This document shows, one piece after another, positions 1-4,417 of a stretch of 5,626 nucleotides of DNA (position 1 is its first letter; the number at the start of each line of letters is the position of its first letter). Both the position numbers and the translations under genes were made by a program. The DNA lies in assembly GCA_050945815.1 (NCBI GenBank), contig JBMNTQ010000131.1:1-5626 (forward strand). The letters run 5' to 3'. The notes beneath the pieces are model-generated. The model was given only the letters and a program-made list of their open reading frames with translations, had not been told where the DNA came from and did no database searches. The DNA comes from JBMNTQ01 sp050945815. Lineage in GTDB: Bacteria; Bacillota; Clostridia; Christensenellales; JBMNTQ01.

Positions 1-83
1 GGGTGCGTATGGCTGTGGTAATTCTTTTGTTGGGTGTGGCGGTGAATGCCCATAGAAGGGAAGGGAAAGCGAAGCGACTTTGA
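1..83 (+). CDS. C-terminal end of a putative membrane protein (partial)
   Basis: The reading frame that starts at base 3 is open from the window edge to TGA at 81-83. It encodes the last 26 residues of a protein whose beginning lies outside the window. A hydrophobic stretch (MAVVILLLGVAVNA) is followed by a basic tail (HRREGKAKRL). This is the usual look of a final transmembrane helix with a positively charged cytoplasmic end, as in EamA/DMT-type and many other transporters. The visible part is too short to name a family, so the transporter idea is only inference. The gene converges on the small minus-strand gene at 178-357, and a long hairpin starts two bases after the stop codon, consistent with a real gene end here. 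Confidence 0.42.
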   Translation, partial: VRMAVVILLLGVAVNAHRREGKAKRL

Positions 84-84
84 G

Positions 85-145
85 TAAGCCAACGGACCCC
101 GCGTGTGGGCATGGTATCGCCTGGAGCGGTGTCCTGTTTGGCTTA
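85..145. other. Long imperfect hairpin between convergent genes
   Basis: TAAGCCAA (85-92) pairs perfectly with TTGGCTTA (138-145). After a small internal loop, GGAC (94-97) pairs with GTCC (131-134). One C-T mismatch follows, then CCGC (99-102) pairs with GCGG (126-129). An inner GGC (108-110) can pair with GCC (119-121). That makes about 19 base pairs in 61 nt. It begins two bases after the upstream stop codon and lies 33-93 nt past the stop of the minus-strand gene at 178-357. No clean T-tract follows on either strand, so it is not a textbook intrinsic terminator. A 3'-end stabilising or weak bidirectional termination structure, or a dispersed repeat, are the alternatives. Confidence 0.5.
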
Positions 146-177
146 TTGCAACTCACTATGAGAGCGGCCCTTGGGAG

Positions 178-357
178 TTAGCCGTCGCCGCGCAGCAGAT
201 TTTCTGCATAATCTTGCAGGCTGGCCAAGGAGTTGACGTTATCGCCGCGGCTTGCGATGCTTTCGCGGACATAATCCGGGAGGCTTTCATAATAGGACTT
301 GGCTTGATTGTTGTTTTGCAGCAATACTTTGAGCGTCGGATATTTTTTGTGGGACAT
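178..357 (-). CDS. Small conserved-looking hypothetical protein, 59 aa
   Basis: On the minus strand an ATG at 357-355 opens a frame of 59 codons ending in TAA at 180-178. A good ribosome binding site, AGAGGTG (plus positions 366-372), lies 8 nt upstream and fixes the start. The protein begins MSHKKYPTLKVLLQNNNQAK. It continues with a central SLPDYVRESIASRGDNVNS segment and ends LQDYAENLLRGDG. It looks like a compact soluble, mostly helical protein with no signal peptide or membrane segment. The pattern of a 'LPDYV' turn, then a conserved-looking Asn-Ser-Leu and 'YAENLLRGDG' resembles small uncharacterised proteins I associate with Clostridia-type genomes, but I cannot name a family and assign no function. 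A CATAAT box (plus 401-406 read in reverse) could be part of its promoter, though no good -35 goes with it. It is divergent from the gene at 514-648. The longer frames overlapping it lack such a start signal. Confidence 0.8.
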   Translation of the reverse strand: MSHKKYPTLKVLLQNNNQAKSYYESLPDYVRESIASRGDNVNSLASLQDYAENLLRGDG

Positions 358-450
358 TTTTTATTCACCTCTTGCAGATAGTTTGTACAAATAATTGCTG
401 ATTATGCCGCAAAATAAAGGGGAAGAAGGCAAGCGGAGGGCTTTTCAAAG

Positions 451-479
451 TTGGCGTGGGGAGAAAAGCGTGATATAAT
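451..479 (+). promoter_or_regulatory. Strong sigma-A type promoter with extended -10
   Basis: TTGGCG (451-456, four of six matches to TTGACA) is followed by exactly 17 bp and then a perfect TATAAT (474-479). TG at 471-472 adds an extended -10 element. Transcription would begin near 486, giving a leader of about 28 nt before the ATG at 514. It should drive the small gene at 514-648. No convincing terminator is visible before the nitroreductase at 752, so it probably drives that gene too. Confidence 0.82.
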
Positions 480-513
480 ATATGAAAAAGCTATGTATTG
501 AGGAGGCGACTTC

Positions 514-648
514 ATGATGAGCGAGGAAAAAATTTGCGATAACAAAAAAACCGATAGCGAAGAAAAAGAGATTGTATTTGACGAGAGCGTCTGTTCCCCG
601 GAATTTAGCGAGGGCTGCACGAAAACAGTAGAGGATCAAAAAGATTGA
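514..648 (+). CDS. Small acidic cysteine-containing hypothetical protein, 44 aa
   Basis: An AGGAGG ribosome binding site (501-506) stands 7 nt before the first of two consecutive ATG codons (514 and 517). The frame runs 44 codons to TGA at 646-648. The protein is very polar and rich in Glu, Asp and Lys (it begins MMSEEKICDNKKTDSEEKE). A short hydrophobic patch (IVF, residues 20-22) is followed by a segment with Cys27 and Cys35 (VCSPEFSEGC), plus Cys8 near the start. There is no signal peptide or membrane helix. It is too short and too low in complexity for me to assign a family. The three cysteines could bind metal or be redox-active, but that is speculation. The strong promoter and ribosome binding site are the main argument that it is expressed. 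It is probably co-transcribed with the nitroreductase 103 bp downstream. Confidence 0.68.
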   Translation: MMSEEKICDNKKTDSEEKEIVFDESVCSPEFSEGCTKTVEDQKD

Positions 649-751
649 CCTTTTTACTTTCATTGTGGATGCAGGAGCGAAATGCAGCCAAGGCTGGAGT
701 TGACTTTTGCTTGATGGCAGCGGAATGGAAAACTGAGGTGGGTAGATAACA

Positions 752-1270
752 ATGGATGCATTGGAAGCTTTGTATGCAAGAAGGAGTGTGCGGCGCTATC
801 AGGATGTTCCGGTGGAACGGGAGAAGCTGGAGGAAATTTTGAAGGCGGCAATGGCTGCGCCTTCTGCCTGTAATAAGCAACCCTGGGAATTTGTGGTGGT
901 GGATGAGCCGGAGAGGATGGAGGCTGTACGAGCATGTATGCCCTACGGAAAGTTTAATGCGCCGGCGGCCATTATCGTATGCGGGAATCTGGAACGGGAG
1001 GTTCGCGTTTATCCCAATGCCCGAGACTTCTGGATTGAGGATACTTCGGCGGCGATGCAATGTGCGCTGACCGCAGCGACGGCGCTTCAGCTCGGGTCTA
1101 TTTGGCTGGGCGTTTACCCTGTGGAATCGATCGTGAGGGAGCTTTCTGAGGTTTTAGAGCTGCCGAAAACTGTGGTGCCTATGGGGGTGGCGCTGATTGG
1201 CTATGCCGATGAGCAGATTCCGAAGCGCAGCCAGTATAATGAGCATTATGTCCATTGGCAGAAATGGTGA
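752..1270 (+). CDS. Nitroreductase family protein (FMN-dependent oxidoreductase)
   Basis: This 172-residue protein belongs to the nitroreductase family of FMN enzymes, which use NAD(P)H to reduce nitro compounds, quinones or other acceptors in the cytoplasm. The family markers are in the expected order. RRSVRRY (10-16) contacts the FMN phosphate. APSACNKQPWEFVVV (36-50) is the classic P-S-x-x-N-x-Q-P-W flavin segment. WIEDTSAAMQCALTAATALQ (94-113) and GSIWLGVYP (116-124) form the core helix and the second flavin site. VPMGVALIGYADE (142-154) and a C-terminal HYVHWQKW complete the fold. The length matches the short, single-domain form that works as a homodimer. The start at 752 is supported by GAGGTG (735-740), spaced rather widely at 11 nt. 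The physiological substrate cannot be read from sequence. A strong terminator lies 31 bp after the stop. Confidence 0.93.
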   Translation: MDALEALYARRSVRRYQDVPVEREKLEEILKAAMAAPSACNKQPWEFVVVDEPERMEAVRACMPYGKFNAPAAIIVCGNLEREVRVYPNARDFWIEDTSAAMQCALTAATALQLGSIWLGVYPVESIVRELSEVLELPKTVVPMGVALIGYADEQIPKRSQYNEHYVHWQKW

Positions 1271-1301
1271 GATGGCGTGGGCGTTTTTTGGTGTAACATG
1301 G

Positions 1302-1333
1302 AAAGCCGGATAAGATAAGGCTTATCCGGCTTT
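1302..1333. terminator. Bidirectional intrinsic terminator, 13-bp perfect stem
   Basis: AAAGCCGGATAAG (1302-1314) and CTTATCCGGCTTT (1321-1333) form a perfect 13-bp stem around a 6-nt loop. On the plus strand the stem ends in TTT and is followed by a broken T-rich run (to about 1346), which would stop transcription from the nitroreductase. Read the other way the stem also ends in TTT, 18 bp past the bioY stop codon. It sits midway between the two convergent genes and probably serves both. Confidence 0.88.
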
Positions 1334-1350
1334 GCTCTTGCTTTTTGATT

Positions 1351-1926
1351 TTAGGCAGCTTGGCGCAGTGCTTTTATAATTTTAGGTGCTACGAGGGTGC
1401 AGACGATGATCTTGATGGAATCGCCGGGCAGGAACACCACACAGCCTGTCCACACTGCTGTGCTAAATGAGATGGCCTTGTTCAGGTAGAGGTTGAGTAC
1501 GCCCCACATATACACTGTGCCGATGCTGTAGATGATGGCGGTGCCGATGAGCAGTGAGACTACGATGCGCCAGCGAATAGGTTGGATTTTTTTTGCGAGC
1601 TTGCGAAAGAGCAGACTCATCGTTGGAGCGGAGACTAAGAAACCCAGCAAATAGCCAAAGGTTGGGTTGACAACGTAGCCGATGCCGCCGCCCTGGGTGA
1701 AAATCGGGACGCCTATCAGCCCGATGAAGAGGTAGGTGCCTACACAGAGCAGGGAATAGCGGGGGCTGAGCAGCAGGGCTGCTAGGTAGATGAACAGGGT
1801 TTGCAGAGTGAGCGGCGTCAGTGAGGGCAGAGGGATTTGCATAAAGGCGCCGACAGCGATGAGCGCTGCGAAAAAGCCGCAGAGAGTCATGGATTTGGCA
1901 GTAGACATGGTCTTAGCAATAGACAT
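1351..1926 (-). CDS. bioY: Biotin transporter BioY (ECF-type S component)
   Basis: The gene encodes a 191-residue integral membrane protein of the BioY family, the substrate-binding S component of energy-coupling factor biotin transporters. It captures biotin at the cell surface and works with a shared EcfT-EcfA energising module encoded elsewhere. About six hydrophobic helices can be seen. Family hallmarks are the IPLPSLTPLTLQTLF segment (31-45), the glycine-rich GGGIGYVVNPTFGYLLGF loop and helix (79-96), and the near C-terminal FLPGDSIKI (165-173) that is highly conserved in BioY. No bioM or bioN neighbour is present, so this is the orphan type usual in Bacillota. I chose the ATG at 1926-1924 because GGAGG (plus 1933-1937 in reverse) precedes it. 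The frame stays open to 2034, but that extension crosses the promoter. The 5' region holds a possible BirA operator, suggesting repression when biotin is plentiful. Confidence 0.95.
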   Translation of the reverse strand: MSIAKTMSTAKSMTLCGFFAALIAVGAFMQIPLPSLTPLTLQTLFIYLAALLLSPRYSLLCVGTYLFIGLIGVPIFTQGGGIGYVVNPTFGYLLGFLVSAPTMSLLFRKLAKKIQPIRWRIVVSLLIGTAIIYSIGTVYMWGVLNLYLNKAISFSTAVWTGCVVFLPGDSIKIIVCTLVAPKIIKALRQAA

Positions 1927-1967
1927 TGTTAACCTCCGACATTGAATTATTAATAATAAGTTTACAT
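1926..1967 (-). promoter_or_regulatory. Possible BirA (biotin repressor) operator, wide spacing
   Basis: On the plus strand TTGTTAACC (1926-1934) and AGTTTACAT (1959-1967) form an inverted pair. The widely reported BirA box, quoted from memory, is TTGTAAACC-N14/15-GGTTTACAA. The halves match 8 of 9 and 7 of 9, but the spacer here is 24 bp, about one helical turn more than usual. The site runs from about +5 of the predicted bioY transcript across the ribosome binding site to the start codon, where bound BirA could block expression. The half beside bioY also contains part of the ribosome binding site, so a chance match is possible. Confidence 0.45.
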
Positions 1968-1978
1968 TTACGGGTTCC

Positions 1979-2006
1979 ATTATACAGAAATCCGGAGAAA
2001 ATACAA
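1979..2006 (-). promoter_or_regulatory. bioY promoter
   Basis: Read on the minus strand, TTGTAT (plus 2006-2001) is followed by 16 bp and a perfect TATAAT (plus 1984-1979). The -35 match is only partial. Transcription would start near 1972, giving a leader of about 46 nt to the bioY ATG. The possible BirA site begins just downstream of that start. Confidence 0.68.
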
Positions 2007-2026
2007 GTGTTTCCTGGATTAAAAAG

Positions 2027-2035
2027 TGGTACAAT
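2027..2035 (+). promoter_or_regulatory. Extended -10 promoter for the DUF2156-GNAT operon
   Basis: TGGTACAAT is an extended -10 element (TGn followed by TACAAT at 2030-2035). No good -35 hexamer is seen at 16-18 bp upstream, which is common for extended -10 promoters. The start point would be near 2042, leaving a short leader of about 22 nt that carries the GGGAGG ribosome binding site. Its upstream part overlaps the -35 region of the divergent bioY promoter. Confidence 0.6.
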
Positions 2036-2063
2036 ATTGAAGAGTAATAGTTGGGAGGACTTT

Positions 2064-2966
2064 ATGTTGGATATCAAGCCGGTGGGGATAGAAGACCGGG
2101 ATACGATAGAGCGTTTTTTGAGGGTGTGGAACTTTGATAACGCGGATCTGTCGTTCAGTAACATTTTTATGTGGCGGGATTCGTCCCATCCCCATTATTT
2201 TATTGAAGATGATGTTTTATATTTGGTCTATCTAAGGCCTGTTAAAACGCCTATTGCTGCGGTTCCTATTCCGTTGGACCGGGATGCGGATTTTCATCCT
2301 ATGATGATGCGGATTGTGGACTACATGAAGCAGCAAAACTGGGCAGTTCATATTGTTTCTATCAATGAAGAGCTGCGCGGCAGGATAGAGATTTGCTGTC
2401 CGGGGCGATTTGCTTTTTCTGAAAACCGGGACTTAGAGGAATATGTGTATAGCAGTGAGGAGCTGCGTTTGCTGCCGGGCAGGCGCTACCATTCCAAGCG
2501 TAACCATATCAATAAATTCCTGGCCAACTATAGCTATGTATATCAGCCGCTTCGCTCGGAGCATACCCAGGAGTGCCTGGAATTGTATGATCGTTGGCAG
2601 GAGAGGCGGGGTGCATCCTCGACATCTTATCTGGACGAACGAAAGGCGCTGGTGTTAGCCTTGGATAATAGAGAGGCGCTGGGGATGGAGGGGTGTGTCA
2701 TATTGATTAACGGGGAGGTACAAGCATTCTCTTTGGGGACGCTGATTAATCCTAATATGGCGGACATTCACTTTGAAAAAGCGAATGACGATTATAACGG
2801 CATCTATACGTTTATCAACCAGCAGTTTGTGGAGCACCAATGGAAGGATGTGCCGTACATCAACCGGGAGGAGGATATGGGGATTGCCGGACTTAGGCGG
2901 GCGAAAATGTCCTATTATCCGATACGCATGGTAACAAAATTTGAAGCAAGGTTGAGTGAGCAATGA
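2064..2966 (+). CDS. DUF2156 / phosphatidylglycerol lysyltransferase C-terminal domain protein
   Basis: This 300-residue soluble protein belongs to the DUF2156 family (Pfam LPG_synthase_C). It shares its tandem acetyltransferase (GNAT) fold with the catalytic domain of MprF, which transfers lysine from Lys-tRNA to phosphatidylglycerol. The MprF membrane flippase domain is absent, and the role of the stand-alone form is not settled. Recognisable family segments are LPGRRYHSKRNHINKF (137-152), HFEKANDDYNGIYTFINQQF (237-256) and YINREEDMGIAGLRRAKMSY (265-284), the last being the most conserved block. The length is typical of the family. The start at 2064 is chosen because GGGAGG (2053-2058) lies 5 nt upstream. 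The frame is open back to 1926, but that would include the promoter. The stop overlaps the start of the next gene (ATGA at 2963-2966), so the two are translationally coupled. Confidence 0.88.
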   Translation: MLDIKPVGIEDRDTIERFLRVWNFDNADLSFSNIFMWRDSSHPHYFIEDDVLYLVYLRPVKTPIAAVPIPLDRDADFHPMMMRIVDYMKQQNWAVHIVSINEELRGRIEICCPGRFAFSENRDLEEYVYSSEELRLLPGRRYHSKRNHINKFLANYSYVYQPLRSEHTQECLELYDRWQERRGASSTSYLDERKALVLALDNREALGMEGCVILINGEVQAFSLGTLINPNMADIHFEKANDDYNGIYTFINQQFVEHQWKDVPYINREEDMGIAGLRRAKMSYYPIRMVTKFEARLSEQ

Positions 2967-4129
2967 GCAAATTGAATGTCAGATTGGCACAAGAGCAAGA
3001 TCTTGTAACCATACGGCAAATTTGGGCGATTTCGTTTGATGATCCGATTCCTTTTATGGATTGGTATTTTGAGAATAAATACAGCGCGGAAAATACCCTT
3101 GTATATGAGGAGGGGCGGGAGATCGTCGCTTGTATGCAGGTTTTGCCGATGGATATTCTCATGCGGGGGAAGGCTTTTAAAACCGGCTTTGTTGTGGGGG
3201 TTTCTACCCGCCCGGAATTTCGCGGACAGGGCTTTGCCGGCGCTATGCTGGAGAGATCCTTTGAATTGATGCGTCAGCGGGGGATTGCTTATACCAACCT
3301 TTACCCGGAGCCGAAGGGGTTTTATGGCTATTACCGCAAGTTTGGCTATGAGGTGGGCAGTGCACGCCAGCGGTATTTGATGCCGGGACAGCAATTGAGA
3401 GAATTGCCTAAAAGCGGGCTTACATCCGTTGCTGTCGGAGCTGACCTGGACTTTATGCCTTTGATGCAGCTATATGAAGCCAAGATGCGGCGTTTTAGCG
3501 GTAGTGTGCTGCGAGACGCGGCAAGCTGGGGTTTGCGGATTGGCGAATGGAAGTTGGAGCAGCATACTGCTTTATTGGTGCATGACGGGGAAGAACTGGC
3601 GGCCTATGCCCTCTATACTGTGAATAAGGGCGTTTTAGACGCGTATGAAATTGTTTATCGAGATGATGCGGCGTTATGCTGCCTGTTGAATGGACTGGGC
3701 GAGAGACACAGCGGGAAAGTGCAGTGTTCGCTGCCGGTTTCCTGCCCGATTTACAGCTATTTGCAGGATGGGCGGGAATGTATGTACTTAGAGCCATATG
3801 GCATGCAGCGGATTGTAGACGTAGAGAACGCTTTGGGCGGCCTTTTGACTGATGGGAAAGGGCAGATTGCTTTAGCCGTCCAGGATGGCCAGTCGGAGGG
3901 GAACTGCGATGTGTTTACCTTGCGATCAGAGGGCGGGAAAATGACGGCGATGCGCGGCGGTGAGCCGGAGCTGAGATTGGACATTGCTATGCTGGGACGC
4001 ATTGTGTTTGGCATGAGCAGCGCTTGTGAACTGATGGAGCTGGGCCGAATTCAGGGTTCTTTAAAGGCGGCTTTGCGGTTGGATGGGCTTTTTCCTAAGG
4101 TGGAGAGCCGGATTTTTGAAAAATACTGA
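2963..4129 (+). CDS. Eis-like GNAT family N-acetyltransferase with SCP2-like C-terminus
   Basis: The 388-residue protein has the layout of the Eis family. An N-terminal acetyl-CoA-binding GNAT domain (about 1-150) is followed by a second GNAT-like domain (about 155-285) and a sterol-carrier-like domain (about 290-388). The acetyl-CoA loop is VVGVSTRPEFRGQGFAGAML (77-96), with the R-G-Q-G-F-A core at 87-92. The segment FYGYYRKFGYEVGS (120-133) holds Tyr129, which by position corresponds to the catalytic Tyr126 of mycobacterial Eis. The protein ends in an aromatic residue (IFEKY), as expected if the terminal carboxylate takes part in catalysis as in Eis. Known Eis proteins acetylate amines such as aminoglycosides or lysines, but the substrate of this one is unknown. 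The start overlaps the upstream stop by ATGA and has only a weak ribosome binding site (AAGG at 2948-2951), so translation probably depends on the DUF2156 gene. Confidence 0.9.
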   Translation: MSKLNVRLAQEQDLVTIRQIWAISFDDPIPFMDWYFENKYSAENTLVYEEGREIVACMQVLPMDILMRGKAFKTGFVVGVSTRPEFRGQGFAGAMLERSFELMRQRGIAYTNLYPEPKGFYGYYRKFGYEVGSARQRYLMPGQQLRELPKSGLTSVAVGADLDFMPLMQLYEAKMRRFSGSVLRDAASWGLRIGEWKLEQHTALLVHDGEELAAYALYTVNKGVLDAYEIVYRDDAALCCLLNGLGERHSGKVQCSLPVSCPIYSYLQDGRECMYLEPYGMQRIVDVENALGGLLTDGKGQIALAVQDGQSEGNCDVFTLRSEGGKMTAMRGGEPELRLDIAMLGRIVFGMSSACELMELGRIQGSLKAALRLDGLFPKVESRIFEKY

Positions 4130-4213
4130 CGGACGAAGCGGCCAGAGATGTTTCTATGCGGCTTTGAGGAGGGATAGGCCCCAGAAAGCTCTTGAAAGAG
4201 GCGGAGGAACAGG

Positions 4214-4245
4214 GAAGTTTCTGCATCAGCAGGGCTTCTTTTTTT
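4214..4245 (+). terminator. Intrinsic terminator of the DUF2156-GNAT operon
   Basis: GAAG (4214-4217) pairs with CTTC (4235-4238) and CTGC (4221-4224) pairs with GCAG (4229-4232). TT-GG wobbles lie between them and the loop is ATCA. Seven T residues follow at 4239-4245. It lies about 85 bp past the acetyltransferase stop. The stretch in between (4130-4213) shows no gene that I can support. Confidence 0.8.
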
Positions 4246-4312
4246 ACCGATTGGAGCGTTGGCGCGGGCGTATGTTTGCAAGGGTGCGGTTTGTCGGCAG
4301 AAATAGAAAAAA

Positions 4313-4341
4313 TTCCAAACTGGGGAAATATATGCTACAAT
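4313..4341 (+). promoter_or_regulatory. Extended -10 promoter for the topoisomerase gene
   Basis: TACAAT (4336-4341) is preceded by TGC (4333-4335), forming an extended -10. A weak -35 candidate, TTCCAA (4313-4318), lies 17 bp upstream. The transcript would begin near 4348, giving a leader of about 70 nt before the ATG at 4418. Confidence 0.65.
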
Positions 4342-4374
4342 AGATTCGTTAAAATTTGCGGATTTTTGATGGGT

Positions 4375-4394
4375 GGAATCGTTTAGACGGTTCC
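4375..4394 (+). other. Leader hairpin upstream of the topoisomerase gene
   Basis: GGAATCG (4375-4381) pairs with CGGTTCC (4388-4394) through seven pairs, one of them G-U, around the loop TTTAGA. It sits in the predicted 5' leader, 12 nt before the GGAGG ribosome binding site. A weaker AAAAT/ATTTT stem lies just upstream, near 4351-4366. No T-tract directly follows the GC-containing stem, so it is not a terminator. It may influence mRNA stability or translation, or be incidental. Confidence 0.4.
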
Positions 4395-4417
4395 TTGCTT
4401 TGAAATGGAGGAACTAT

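Noticed and set aside
383..390. TTGTACAA palindrome as an operator in the divergent 358-513 region
   Set aside because: An isolated 8-bp palindrome is expected by chance in AT-rich intergenic DNA, and it has no second copy nearby.
700..728. A promoter for the nitroreductase based on TTGACT at 700-705
   Set aside because: No acceptable -10 hexamer lies 16-19 bp downstream (GAATGG is the best), so read-through from the promoter at 451-479 is more likely.
605..1060. 151-codon minus-strand frame opposite the nitroreductase
   Set aside because: Rich in His, Pro, Cys and Ser, with no family resemblance. It is a shadow of the strongly supported nitroreductase on the other strand.
1927..2034. A longer BioY beginning upstream, at 2034 on the minus strand
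   Set aside because: It would include the bioY -10 and -35 elements. The ATG at 1926 has a proper GGAGG site and gives a normal BioY N-terminus.
1926..2063. A 46-codon N-terminal extension of the DUF2156 gene starting at ATG 1926
   Set aside because: The extension covers the divergent promoter region and its composition is unlike the protein. ATG 2064 has a well-placed GGGAGG and gives the usual family length.
2915..3394. 159-codon minus-strand frame opposite the acetyltransferase
   Set aside because: No recognisable motifs. It overlaps the well-supported Eis-like gene and is typical antisense open frame in mid-GC coding DNA.
4365..4400. T-box or riboswitch-like element suggested by GATGGGTGGAATCG
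   Set aside because: It lacks the T-box core, the specifier stem and a competing terminator, and a topoisomerase gene is not a usual T-box target.
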